Notes under the pieces: model-generated | What the model was told of the DNA's origin: nothing | What the model saw: the letters and a program-made list of their open reading frames with translations, nothing else | Database searches by the model: none | Position numbers and translations under genes: made by a program | Origin: Gigaspora rosea | Taxonomy: Eukaryota; Glomeromycota; Glomeromycetes; Diversisporales; Gigasporaceae | Direction of reading: 5' to 3' | NCBI GenBank assembly: GCA_003550325.1 | Contig: QKWP01000043.1 | Location: 261,378-325,377 of the forward strand | DNA: 64,000 bases | Shown: piece after piece, positions 1 to 9,955 of the stretch | Layout of the letters: every line of letters begins with the position of its first letter | How positions within the stretch are numbered: position 1 is the first letter of the stretch

Positions 1-37
1 TTTTATTAATTATAATATATTTAAATAAAATTACAAG

Positions 38-195
38 CGAGAACCTTAGCTAAGATTATCGAAAACCAAGGAGAAATACTTCACCAACTTCAAGAACTTA
101 ACTCTAAAGTTGGAAGACTAGAAAATCGGTTAAAAGAGATGAAGGAAAAAATGGATAATAATTTCGATTTTACTAATGAAAAACAAGTTTACTAA
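38..195 (+). CDS. 3' terminal exon of an unidentified coiled-coil protein
   Basis: Seen: a frame open from position 25, with a plausible splice acceptor (ACAAG, AG at 36-37), encodes about 52 residues rich in Glu, Lys, Asn, Leu and Gln. It includes ENQGEILHQLQEL and LENRLKEMKEKM, whose heptad-like leucines suggest a coiled coil. The upstream part is outside the window. The stop TAA (193-195) is formed by the TA target dinucleotide plus the first base of a MITE, so the original reading frame probably continued and was cut short. Function unknown. Coding status is inferred from composition and the splice signal only. Confidence 0.45.
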
Positions 196-539
196 AATGC
201 AGCTATGGTGTTGAACACCATGTTACACAATTTATTAGAATAGCCAATCAAAATTTAAAATCAGGTGTAACATAAAATTTCATTTTTTTGTTTATTTTTT
301 AAAAAAAACATCCATATCTCTAAAGTTTGCTTATGAAACCACCTTTGGGGCTCTAATAAAAAAAATTCCTTGCTAAATTTTGGTATAAACTATGCTCTCC
401 TGCCCCATCCCAGGTCTCACCCTAACCCTAAAGTAATTAAAATTTATTTTTTTGTTTTATAAAAATTTATTTTTTTGTTTTTGTTACACGGATTTGCAAA
501 TCTAATTTACCTATGGTGTTCAACACTATAGGCGCATTT
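195..539. mobile_element. MITE with TA target duplication (copy 1 of 2)
   Basis: About 345 bp bounded by TA (193-194 and 540-541), with inverted ends AAATGCAGCTATGGTGTT and its complement. The interior is closely similar, in reverse orientation, to 52876-53219. The TA duplication suggests a Tc1/mariner-type non-autonomous element. No coding capacity is seen. A short CCCTAACCCTAA tract lies at about 419-431. Confidence 0.85.
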
Positions 540-685
540 TATAACATTTGATGAAAAACATTCAAAAAAGTAATTATTTAAGTTTAAAATTTTTTTAATA
601 ATATTATAAATCATTTAAAGTTATTTAATATTTATAAATATCATTTAATAAATTTCATTAAAGGATACTATTAAAGGGCGGCTAA
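540..685. other. AT-rich spacer
   Basis: Very AT-rich DNA between the MITE and the next exon-like segment. No gene or repeat is recognised. Confidence 0.4.
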
Positions 686-2379
686 AATACTAATCAAAAA
701 ATCTATTTATCCTACAGAAGAGCAGATAAAAGCAGAAGTAGATAATTATGTACGAGTGAATTATAAGGATAATTTACGAAAGTTTAAGACAGCTTAATGG
801 AATTCATATTATATGAAGAATTTTCACGGACAGTAAAACTTTTTTATTTAATTTATATATTTTTTCTTATTTTCGAATTTATTCGAAATATTTAAAAATA
901 TTTCGAAATTATTCGCCTTTTTTTAATTATTGTATTTTACTAAATTAATATATTTAGCTTTTGGAAAAGATTAGAGCTTTGTGGGGTACTTTGGCAACAA
1001 AGATTAAATCCTCTACATTTTTTGTATTTGGAAAACTTTTAGAACCAATTAACAATAGTGCCTCACCTGAAACGGTTCTAAAGTGGAAAAAAATCAGACA
1101 AAACTAAGGCATGCTACTGGCGGTTATTCGATGAGGTAGAAGATTCAGAAGAGACCTATATAGTTAAAATTTTAAAAAAAGTTGTTCCTTCCGGAGATGG
1201 CTCTCAAGAAAATGTAGCATATGCTATAGCCATAGCCCAAGCAGTGCTAAATCCGAAATATAATAAGATAACGATGTCTGATACTGCAATTAAATCTAAG
1301 ATTGCAAAAAATGTAGTAAGTATTTATTAATATTTTATTAATATTTTTATTAATATATTTTTTTTAAATTAATTTAAATAATTCGAATTGTTTCGAAACA
1401 AATAGGAGATTTTTAAAACACAATACAGGATTTGTAGTATCAAGCTTCGAAGATGAAACAGAAGAAGAAAAATCTAATGAAGAATCAGATAATGTCGAAA
1501 TAGTATAAATAGTTTTTAATTAATTTTAATTAACTTTGAAATATTATTTCAAATGATATAAATTATTCTAATTATTTAGAAACCCGTTAGGAAACGTAAA
1601 AATATTTCGAAGAAAAACAGCAAGGTTTTATATTTAATATAGTTGCAATTATGTCGAAATTATTTAATATTCATAAGTATTTTTTATATAAAAGACCAAG
1701 AGTGTGTAAGAAAAAAAGATTTATAAGATATTTCGATTTATTTCAAACAAATTCGAATTTTTGCAAAACTATTAAGAAAATTTAGAAACCACCAAAGAAG
1801 AGAAGGAAGATAAGGAAGAATTGCCAGAAGATCCGAAAGAAGATAATGATTCTAATAATGTCGAAAAGGTATAAATAGTTTTTAATTAATTTAATTAATT
1901 TAATTAATTTCGAATTATTATTTTCTAATTATATAAATTATTCTAATTATTTAGGGGCCAGTTAGAAAAAATAAAAATATTTCGAAGAAATCCAGCAAGG
2001 TTTGAATATTTAATATAGTTGTAATTATGTCAAAATTATTTAATATTTATAAATACTTTTTAGATATATAAAAGGCCAAGAGTAGGTAAGAAAAAAAGAT
2101 TTATAAATTATTTCGAATTATTTCAAACACATTCGAATATTTTCAAAACTATTAAATTAATTTGAAAATTTAGAAACCTCTGAAATAGAGCGGGATGATC
2201 AGGAAAATTTGTCAGATAATTCGAAAGAAGCTGAAAATGAACTGCAAGATAATAATTCTAGAGCTCCCAGTTCCTCATCCTCGGATGATGATAATGATTC
2301 GAAAAGAGAAAAAGATAGTGATTCGAAAAAAGGAATAGATGATGATTCAAAAAAAGAAACAGATAAAAGTGATGAGTAA
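686..2379 (+). pseudogene. broken multi-exon gene with acidic/basic repetitive tail
   Basis: Exon-like segments alternate with short AT-rich introns. A first segment (about 687-832) contains YPTEEQIKAEVDNYVRVNY, has an in-frame TAA at 795-797 and stays coding-like after it. A second (about 960-1316) contains LLEKIRALWGTLATKIKS, then after a one-base shift in an A-run near 1088-1094 CYWRLFDEVEDSEETYIV, and ends at a donor GTAAGT. Then come small acidic exons (ETEEEKSNEESDN) and basic exons (VRKRKNISKK), and a last exon (2174-2379) with SKREKDSDSKKG ending at TAA 2377-2379. The tail is Ser/Asp/Lys-rich and probably disordered and nuclear-like, but that is inference. No family is recognised. One nonsense codon and one frameshift suggest a pseudogene, although the A-run could be a sequencing error. 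Confidence 0.45.
1503..2173 (+). repeat. tandemly duplicated exon-intron block (about 366 and 305 bp)
   Basis: The block starting GTATAAATAG at 1503 is repeated starting at 1869. Both copies keep the order: intron, basic exon (KNISKK), intron, short exon (RPRV), donor GTAAGAAAAAAAG, intron ending TTTAG, then the acidic exon starting AAACC (1786 and 2174). The protein tail therefore grew by genomic duplication of whole exons and introns. Confidence 0.7.
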
Positions 2380-2484
2380 AAGTTTTTGTTTTAGTTTTGG
2401 TTTTTTTTTATACAAATAATGCTGCGTTTTATTTGTTATATATATTTTTTTAGCTTTTTTTATATGTAACATTTAAAATTTTAT

Positions 2485-2490
2485 AATAAA
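2485..2490 (+). terminator. possible polyadenylation signal AATAAA
   Basis: AATAAA lies about 106 bases after the stop codon of the broken acidic-tail gene. In DNA this AT-rich the hexamer is weak evidence. Confidence 0.3.
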
Positions 2491-2654
2491 AATATAATTC
2501 TTTCTTTGAATTTTTGGCGTAGAGTTTTTTCTTGTTATAATTTGTTATTTTGTTATATAAATTTAGTAAATTTCGCAAATGCGAAATAAATTGAAATAAA
2601 TTAAATAAATAAAAATTATTTTAATTGTATATTTCGTAATATTTATTAATTTAT

Positions 2655-4170
2655 AATGACTGATTTTTCGAAATAGTTCGAAATAGTTTGATGATGTTCA
2701 AATTCTGTACTACTAGATCAGATAAGATCTTTTGTTTATAAATTAGATCTTCTATTTTGGTTTTTTTCGCTTTTTTTTCATTTCATTTTTTTATTTTCAT
2801 TTCGTTCGTTTCGTTTTTTTTGTTTTCATTTGTTTTTTTTCATTTTTTTTATTTATTTATTTATTTTTTAATTTTTTTTAATTTTATTTTTATTTCGGCA
2901 CTTTACAAGAATACCTTTTCAAGAAAACAAACAACGTTTCGAAACCATGCGCAAGCCAACCCAAACTTCTGACACTATGCAAGAATGTCTCCGGCAATTT
3001 CTAAATTTCCAAGAACGCTTCTTTAAAAAAATAAAGGACTTGATTTATTTTTTCGTTTGACATAATTTGTTTTTGTATTTTGTTTTTTGTTTTTTAATTT
3101 GTTTTATTAATTTATTTATTCTGACACTTTGCGAGAAAAGAACCCTTACTTCCTGGTGCTTTGAAAGAAAACCAACCCAGACTTTTTTGGCACTTCGCAA
3201 CTTCTTTCGCAATTTCTGAATTTGCAAGAATGGAACCCTTACTTCGGAGAAATGATATTTCGCTTCATTTATTTTTTCGTTTTGTGTTTTTTGTTTTTGT
3301 TTTTTTGGTTTATTTTTAAATTTTTTTATTAATTTATTTTTTATTTCGGCACTTTGCGAGAAAAACAAACAACTTTTCGAAATATTGCGTATGCCAACTA
3401 CGACTTCCGACACTTTCAAGAACACACTCCTAGCAATTTCTAAATTTTCAAGAACACTTCTTTAGAGAAATAGGCGCAAGTTTTCGCAAGTTTTCGCATT
3501 TATTTTTTCATTTCGTGTTTTTTGTTTTTGTTTTTTTGGTTTATTTTTAAAACTTTTTTATTAATTTATTTTATTTCAGCACTTTACAAGAAAAACAAAA
3601 CTTTTCGAAACATTGCGCATGCCAATTAAGACTTCTGACATTTTCAAGAACACACCCCAGCAATTTCTAAATTTTCAAGAACGCTTTTTTAGAGAATGGG
3701 CACATGTTTTTGCAAGTTCTTGCAAGGTTTCGCTTCATTTCTTTTTTCATTTCATGTTTTTTGTTTTTGTTTTATTTTTAAAATTTTTTTTAATTTATTT
3801 TATTTCGGCACTTTGCGAGATAATTAAACAATACTCGAAATCTTGCGCATACCAACTACGACTTCTGACACTATCAAGAACGATAGAAAACAAAGAAGCA
3901 AAGATAATAGCTAACTGTGGAATAAGCAAAAATAAGTGTGTAGGGCTAGTTTTTTGTATATAGTAATAGAATTAATGCAACAAATTGCAAAATTTGTTTA
4001 AAATATTTGTAATAATGTAAAAATAATACGTAATATATAATAAAGAAATGTATATTTAATAAATATAAAATATAATATATAATAATAATAAATAAATAAA
4101 TATAAAATTTTATATTAAATTGCGAAACTGTGCAAAATATTATGAAACCCTGTAAAAAAGCATGATTATG
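2655..4170 (+). repeat. satellite-like tandem array, period about 227 bp, five units
   Basis: The landmark ATTTCGGCACTTTGCGAG (with variants) recurs at 2892, 3118, 3343, 3573 and 3802, spacings 226, 225, 230 and 229. Each unit has a phrase around TTCAAGAACACNNNNNNAGCAATTTC and a poly-T-rich stretch. The array is flanked by GTTTGATGATGTTC near 2690 and an AT-rich segment ending ...AAATTGCGAAAC near 4130. Both flanks reappear, inverted, around the 22505-23700 array, so array and flanks form one repeated element. Open frames in it are low-complexity and are not genes. Confidence 0.8.
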
Positions 4171-4261
4171 TGAATATGTATATCGTTTATTTATTTTTTA
4201 AAAAATTTGAAAAATTTGAAAATTTGCAAAATATTGTGAAACAATGTGAAAATATCAAAAT

Positions 4262-4326
4262 ATTACCTCTCGCGCGCATTAGTTTATTGATCTGCATAAG
4301 TACGCGACCCCTGTAGGGGAGGTAAT
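4262..4326. other. GC-rich hairpin-like island
   Basis: ATTACCTC (4262-4269) and GAGGTAAT (4319-4326) are exact inverted complements enclosing CGCGCGC, TACGCG and a CCCCTGTAGGGG mini-hairpin, in an otherwise extremely AT-rich tract. It has no tRNA A/B box. Function unknown; it could be a small foldback element or a structured RNA. Confidence 0.35.
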
Positions 4327-4499
4327 TTGCATTTTTTTATTTGGTCTATTTCACAATATTTCGCAATATATTTCGAAATATTTTGAAATAATAACCGTAA
4401 TATTACTGTAATATAACATAATATATTACGTAATATACTGTATCAATCATAAGATTTTTGTAATATTACGGGCCGTAATATCTTACGTAAGATTATGTA

Positions 4500-4875
4500 A
4501 ATATAATTCGCTGATATATAGAGGATCCATACAAAAAGAACTTTACGCAATATACTTCTATTTAAAGAATTGGAAACATTACATAAGAAATAAACCAATC
4601 ATTATACGAACAGATAATACAGGAGTAGCTAAAGCAGAAAAATGCCAAGAAATCAGATGATGGAATTTTGGAAGCTAGAAATAGATAGAAATTACAACAT
4701 CAAGGAGATACAATATATTAAAGAATCAACAAATAATGTATCAGATTGGTTTAGCAGATATATGAGACCAATCGAGAATCAAGAAGAACCAATTAAACCA
4801 AAAGCAGAAATCATTAAAGAAAAGAAATCTATAAAAGAACTACTTTTTGGACTCAAAATAAACAAAAACACTTAG
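4500..4875 (+). mobile_element. fossil part: retroelement RNase H-like segment
   Basis: The segment reads like the RNase H end of a reverse transcriptase polyprotein. It has the KELYAIYFYLKNW helix, the IIIRTDN motif carrying a catalytic-type Asp, and later VSDWFSRY in the position of the usual ADxLSR tail. The reverse transcriptase proper is not recognised upstream. Gypsy-like or related; the exact family is not resolved. Confidence 0.6.
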
Positions 4876-4929
4876 AAATAAAAGGTTGAATATTACCTTT
4901 AAAATGGAACTAATATCACCAATACCACC

Positions 4930-5812
4930 TTTGTACCAAGTTAAAGAAATAATTAAAAACGAATCAAGATGCTTAGAATATTTACAAGACTTATCAGTAC
5001 TATCAAAACTATAACTTGTATTAATAAAACAAAAACTTTCAATTGCCGAAAAAGAGAATGCAAGAAAAGAATATCAATCTTCAATGGAACAATATTTTCA
5101 AAGGCTAAATTGAAATATAACCAAATAATGGAATTAAGCTATTTTTGGTTAAGTAAAGCAATACGTAAACAACTCAATATTTATACCAACATCACACCTG
5201 CCAACATCACAAGATGAACACAACTTTCAGAACTATTATTACTCAAAAGATAAGAATTAGTGAAACAAAAATAGGGGGGCCAGATATTATTGTAGAAATA
5301 GATGAATCTTTATTTTACAAAAACTATCAAAACAAAATAGAACAACTATGGATATTTAGAAAAATTGAAAAAACTAAAGAAAAACAAATATTCACACAAA
5401 TTTGTAAAGACCAAACAGCTGATACTTTATTAAACCTAATCCAGAAATATATACACCTTATATCAATAATCTATTTTGATATTTTTAAAAGTTATGATCA
5501 GATTTACTCACGTCTAGGAATATGGCACCACCAAATAAGCTATAGCCAAGAAATGACAATGATTGATTATAATAAAACCTTAAGCGAATTAAAAATTTTA
5601 TCATACCAATAATATTAAAGCAATATGGTGCATATTAAAAGACATGATACCAAAAAGGAATCAGAATAAGGATGACCTACCAAAATATTTACTTGAACAA
5701 ATTTGGTATAGACAAAATAAACAATGCCTATGAAATGCATATATAGAATGTTTACAAAACAAATATAAAGATATTATTGAACTCATTGAAGAATACAATA
5801 CAGAGTAACCCT
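4930..5812 (+). mobile_element. fossil part: ISXO2/Merlin-like transposase segment
   Basis: The order of motifs matches ISXO2-like (IS1595/Merlin) DDE transposases. There is a Cys-containing ribbon followed by ISIFNGTIFSKAKL, a helix like MELSYFWLSKAIRKQL, the GGPDIIVEIDES block with the first catalytic-type Asp (about 5275-5310), the IIYFDIFKSYDQ block with the second Asp (about 5465-5500), and a later AIWCILKDM block matching the third-acidic-residue region. It is broken. It sits between RNase H-like and gag-like parts on the same strand. Either a Merlin transposon landed in a retroelement, or the retroelement carries this enzyme in place of an integrase. Confidence 0.65.
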
Positions 5813-5879
5813 TATTAATAATTAGAAATAAACAAAAAAATCAGAAGTTATAAAAGTACACTCCACTGAACCAACTTAA

Positions 5880-8440
5880 AGGATAAACTGAACTTACAGG
5901 AAAAACTAAAGAAACCCTAAAAACAAGAACTACAAATCTGAACCCTAAAAACAAAATGAACCCTCAAGAAACTGGAAACTACTACTGCAAAAAATATAAC
6001 CTCTTTGTCGAGAACCCTAGAAGACATCAATGAAGTTATAACATAATTTAAACAGCTCTTGAAGAAATTAAGCATATCCAAGATTGGAGAAAAAAAATGA
6101 ACCAAGAAATAAAAGAAAAAATAGCTCAAGAAATTAGAAACGAACTTGGAATTGGATCTGTTAACAAAAGGATTAATAACAGAAACAAAAAGAAACCTTC
6201 CATGAAATTAAAAAAAAAAACACAAAAAAAGCAGGATAAATATATTTGCAACATTTGCAAACAACCTGGACATACTAACCACTACTGTCCTGAAAATGAA
6301 TGCTATAAATGTCACAAAAAAGGACATTAAGCACGGGACTGCCTCGAAGCAATAAATAGAAGTGATTAAAAAATCAATACCAATAATAGTGTTACCAATG
6401 CAACCACATCGACCTCTAAATACTGTACCTACTATAAAATAACTGAACATAAGAACTACTAATATAGAACCTCTAGACTCTTAAAAGAAAATGCAAACCT
6501 CTTTTGCAAATGCAACCTTGCAAAAATTATTAATAGAAAAGAAGAACACATCAATTGGGTCATATAATAAACAACAAGATAAACATCACTATTGCAGAAA
6601 AGAATGTAATAGACCAATTGCTAAAGAAAATCTTTATTAAATTAAAGGATTATTTATAGACCCATATACATTACAAGTAATCTACATTGAAAAAACTCTT
6701 TATTGTAAAGGATGTTATTATGAAATGCATGAATTATTAGACTTTAAGAACCCAGAAGCAAAAGTACTTTATATCAGGACTTGGACAAGACAAGAAAACT
6801 ATTTGTCAACTTTGTGAAAAACCTAATATCACTAGAAGAATGGAAAGCTATGAAGGCGCACACTTTTGTAACAAAGAACACAAATTTGCCCAAATGATTT
6901 GTGACATGGACCTTGTAAATCTAACTCTAGAAAGATTAACAAATCAACAACTTAATAACAGGATTAGAAATCGTACCAGAAATAATACAAATAATATTAA
7001 TGAATTATGAATCAAAAGACTAATTAGATATATGGTACAACATAAAGACAACATGAATAAATGGCATTATGAAGACAAAGACTTCAAGAAAACAGATAGC
7101 GAATACAATAATGATACAACTAATGACCCTGAAATTGATAAAGACTCTAGACCTATCAGAACCAACTACTTTACTAGAATATATAGACAAGATCATTTTA
7201 ATGATGAATTACAACAAAAAGACTATGAAGTATTAACAAATGATAATGAAGATTCTGAAATGAGAGAAGCAAGACTTCTATCAATGAACCAAAATGTCAA
7301 AACCGAACCAATGACAAACATAGAAATACAAGAAGAAATGAAAAATGCTAAACAACTTCCACAAGAATGAAAACAAGGAAACATATCACTTTGCAAAAAA
7401 TGATTAATGCCCAAAGAAAAAAAATGAAGCAGGATATTGTGAAGATTGCCAAAAAGAAGTAAATACAAAAGCAATTAACCTCATCATTGAAAAAGAAATG
7501 CATGAAAGATTTCCTAGAAAATTAAGACAAGAAGTTCTAAAAGAAATATACAATGAAGCCCAAAAAGATAATGAACTATACAGAAAACAAACTGAAGAAC
7601 AAAACCAAATAGAACTTGAAGATGAAATTAAAGAAATTCATAATCAAAACTACTTCACCAGAATATAACACTAATAAAAAGGTTGAAGAACTATATACTA
7701 TATTTGGAATAATGTTACAACAACTATTCTGACTTATACATGAAAATAAGGCCCTTGCAAGAATTACAATCCTAGAACAATCAACTCTAGAACTTCAAAA
7801 TGAAAACCAAAATTAAAAAAGAAATTAAAATATACTCAAGATCACGTAAACTTTGAAGATTTATTAGAAGATGAAAATGGTGAGATAAAATATGCAAAAC
7901 AATTCAGAAGCCACAATATTAAATATAACAATAGATTCTGAACAATTAATATAAATATTTATTAACAATTACAAATCATTAAATATCCAATATGTCTATA
8001 TTTAGTATTATTTAAAATATAAATATTTACACTGTATTAATAATATTATTTATCAATGAACTAAATGAACCAGAACAATAAAGAATTTGAATTTATTGAA
8101 CTATTTAAATCATATTGAATGGAAAAATTATAAAAGGACTAAGGACTGTATCTTGAACCTGCATGCTTAAAGAATATATATAAAAAAGAAAAATACTTCA
8201 AGAAATAACAAAAAAAGTACCAAATCTTGTGACAATTGTAGACTCAAACATATATGCTACAATTACTCCAAACAAGAAAAGACTTGTGACCATTGCAAGT
8301 GGAAAGGAATTACTTGCCTAAATACCAAATTCTATAAACCACGAGGACCTCAACCAAAAGTAAAAAAAGCTCACACTATCAAACATATCCTGAACCTATC
8401 AGTGCATGAACCCTGAAATACTTGAAGAAAGAAAATATAT
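5880..8440 (+). mobile_element. fossil part: gag-like multi-zinc-finger segment
   Basis: A Glu/Lys-rich coiled-coil-like stretch is followed by a CCHC knuckle, CNICKQPGHTNHYC (C-x2-C-x4-H-x4-C, about 6249-6290), and a second knuckle-like motif right after it. Several more paired-Cys motifs follow between 6580 and 7460. At about 8226-8330 a motif beginning SCDNCRLKHIC and continuing CDHCKWKGITC resembles a fungal Zn2Cys6 finger, followed by a basic RGPQPKVKK tail. Repeated nucleic-acid-binding fingers fit a gag/nucleocapsid-like role. The segment is broken in many places. Confidence 0.55.
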
Positions 8441-8480
8441 TAAAGAACTTACTCAAGAATATATTTACCTGTGTGAACAA

Positions 8481-8821
8481 TAGTGATTTGAATCAGTTGG
8501 GCTATAATCGGTTAATCGACCCGAACCAAATAAATTTCAGTTAACCGGTTGAGGAAATTATTAATTGGTTGAGACGATACAAATAGTTGATAATTTGGTA
8601 ATCGGTTAGTGAAATCGATATAGTATGAAAATAATGTAAGAAGAGAGTAAAGGGTCCAAAAATTTCTGGAAAAAAATGAATGAACATAAGGACAAGACAG
8701 TAAAGCTCTAAGAATTTTCGATGATAGTAGATAGTTAATCTTAACCAGTTGGCAATCGGTTGAATAAAATAATTCGGTTCAGTTAACCAATTAAGGAAAT
8801 TTTTCTCAGTTCAAATCACTA
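8481..8821. mobile_element. hAT-type MITE with perfect 8-bp target duplication
   Basis: 341 bp with perfect 12-bp inverted ends TAGTGATTTGAA/TTCAAATCACTA, flanked by GTGAACAA at 8473-8480 and 8822-8829. The TAGTG terminus and 8-bp duplication are hallmarks of hAT elements. The interior has subterminal repeats of a GGTTAAnCGG/CCGGTT-like motif and no coding capacity. It lies inside the composite fossil and so is younger than it. Confidence 0.9.
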
Positions 8822-8889
8822 GTGAACAATTAGACTACAAGGAAAAAAAATATAATGTTAAAGAAAGATCTATATATGACAGAAATAAA

Positions 8890-9620
8890 AGTAGCGAAAT
8901 AACAATTGAATTTAAAAATTTATATACTAGAAAAATGTTATTAAAGAAATTAGAAACCTTTTACAAAGCCATCCAGACAGAAGTCAAAAAAACAGCTAAG
9001 AGACATTTCAAAGAAACGAACGAAACTTTAACAATATATAATTGTAAAAACAACAATCATTATTGCTTCTACCTTTTAGTAAAAAGGAAACTTTTAAGAT
9101 ATACTGATATCAATATTCTTAAAGAAGATTCACTACTAGGAGAATATGAAAGACAATACATTCAAAATGAATATAGATTAGAAATTATCTCTCTAGTATG
9201 AAAACAAATACCAACAGCAAACCTTTTTAAACTAAGACTATATAATCATAAATATTTTAAGAGAATACCAACAATAGAACAAATGTTATTAGGAGAATAT
9301 AAATATAGTTGAATGAACCCAGAAATATACGAACAAAAGAAGTTTATAAGAAGTATTACAAAGGACTATATTGACCTTCAAAATCTAATCAAGATAATGT
9401 TCTTGAACAAATACTATCCAGAGAAAAACTAAAAATAAAATTACAAAAACTTCTTAACCAAATAAAAATCCAAATCCAAACATTACAAGGACAATTTACA
9501 TTAATAGAAGCTTATAAAAACTACGAATATTTATTTCTATTCAAAAGAGCAACAGTAATCTACAAAAAAATAAATAACAACGAATTAGCTGAAATCGTTG
9601 TAAAAGAAAATATCCATCAC
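8890..9620 (+). mobile_element. fossil part: Lys/Glu-rich downstream segment
   Basis: Plus-strand protein-like sequence, basic and Asn/Lys/Leu-rich, for example ETFYKAIQTEVKKTAKRHF and LLGEYERQYIQNEY. It continues the style of the preceding zinc-finger segment past the MITE. No domain is recognised. It is broken and ends near the SINE head at 9625. Confidence 0.4.
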
Positions 9621-9624
9621 GCAA

Positions 9625-9760
9625 GTGTAGTGACTTAGAGAAGTTGGTAAGTTGTCACCCCCAAGTGGTAGATCTAGAGTTCAAATCCTACTAACGATGC
9701 TTTGAAAAAAAAATAGACCTGTGTTCTGGTAACTGTTTCCTGTTGATCAGTTGAGTACAT
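9625..9760 (+). mobile_element. tRNA-derived SINE head (5' part)
   Basis: TGACTTAGAGAAGTTGG has the form of a pol III A box, and GAGTTCAAATCCTAC about 35 bases later that of a B box. The sequence through GACCTGTGTTCTGGTAACTG matches the head of the 1.3 kb element at 51468-52766 read on the minus strand. Similarity fades near 9760, so this is a truncated copy. It is not a functional tRNA: no acceptor stem or anticodon arm is convincing. Confidence 0.65.
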
Positions 9761-9844
9761 AAGGTGTCTCGTATTAAAAGGGACCATTTTTACATATACT
9801 TCATTTTGAGATAATTGAGTTTAATCATTTGTTTTGATTTTCAG

Positions 9845-9955
9845 GCTGATCCAGTATTAATTAAATTTTACGATTTTGATAGATTAAAAGTAACTTGTGA
9901 CTATCAGGTAATCTCATATAAAAGAGCAAAAGAAGAAATTGGCGAGTTTTTGTAA
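9845..9955 (+). CDS. possible terminal exon, unidentified
   Basis: After a good acceptor (TTTGATTTTCAG, ending 9844), a 36-codon frame containing ADPVLIKFYDFDRLKV runs to TAA at 9953-9955. An internal GTAATC could be a donor instead. No partner exon could be placed upstream, and the family is unknown. Confidence 0.25.
   Translation, partial: ADPVLIKFYDFDRLKVTCDYQVISYKRAKEEIGEFL

Larger units (their letters stand above)
4500..9620 (+). mobile_element. degraded composite retroelement fossil (RNase H, transposase-like, zinc-finger/gag-like parts)
   Basis: About 5.1 kb of plus-strand, protein-like sequence in one line. In order it shows an RNase H-like segment, an ISXO2/Merlin-like transposase segment, a coiled-coil and CCHC knuckle segment, further Cys-rich segments including a Zn2Cys6-like motif, and a Lys/Glu-rich end. 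It is heavily broken, well over a dozen interruptions by eye, and old: a hAT MITE and a SINE head lie in or beside it. No terminal repeats were found, so the limits are approximate. The nature of the whole is inference; it may be one element or two nested ones. Confidence 0.6.

Noticed and set aside
2757-3963. Phe/Ile-rich and Lys-rich open frames on both strands
   Set aside because: They follow poly-T tracts of the ~227-bp tandem array and change with each repeat; no codon or domain signal.
5917-6450. Minus-strand frames of 70-80 codons
   Set aside because: They lie opposite the gag-like fossil segment on the plus strand and have no domain of their own.
9625-9700. Functional tRNA gene
   Set aside because: A- and B-box-like motifs exist, but no acceptor stem or anticodon arm; it matches a SINE head instead.
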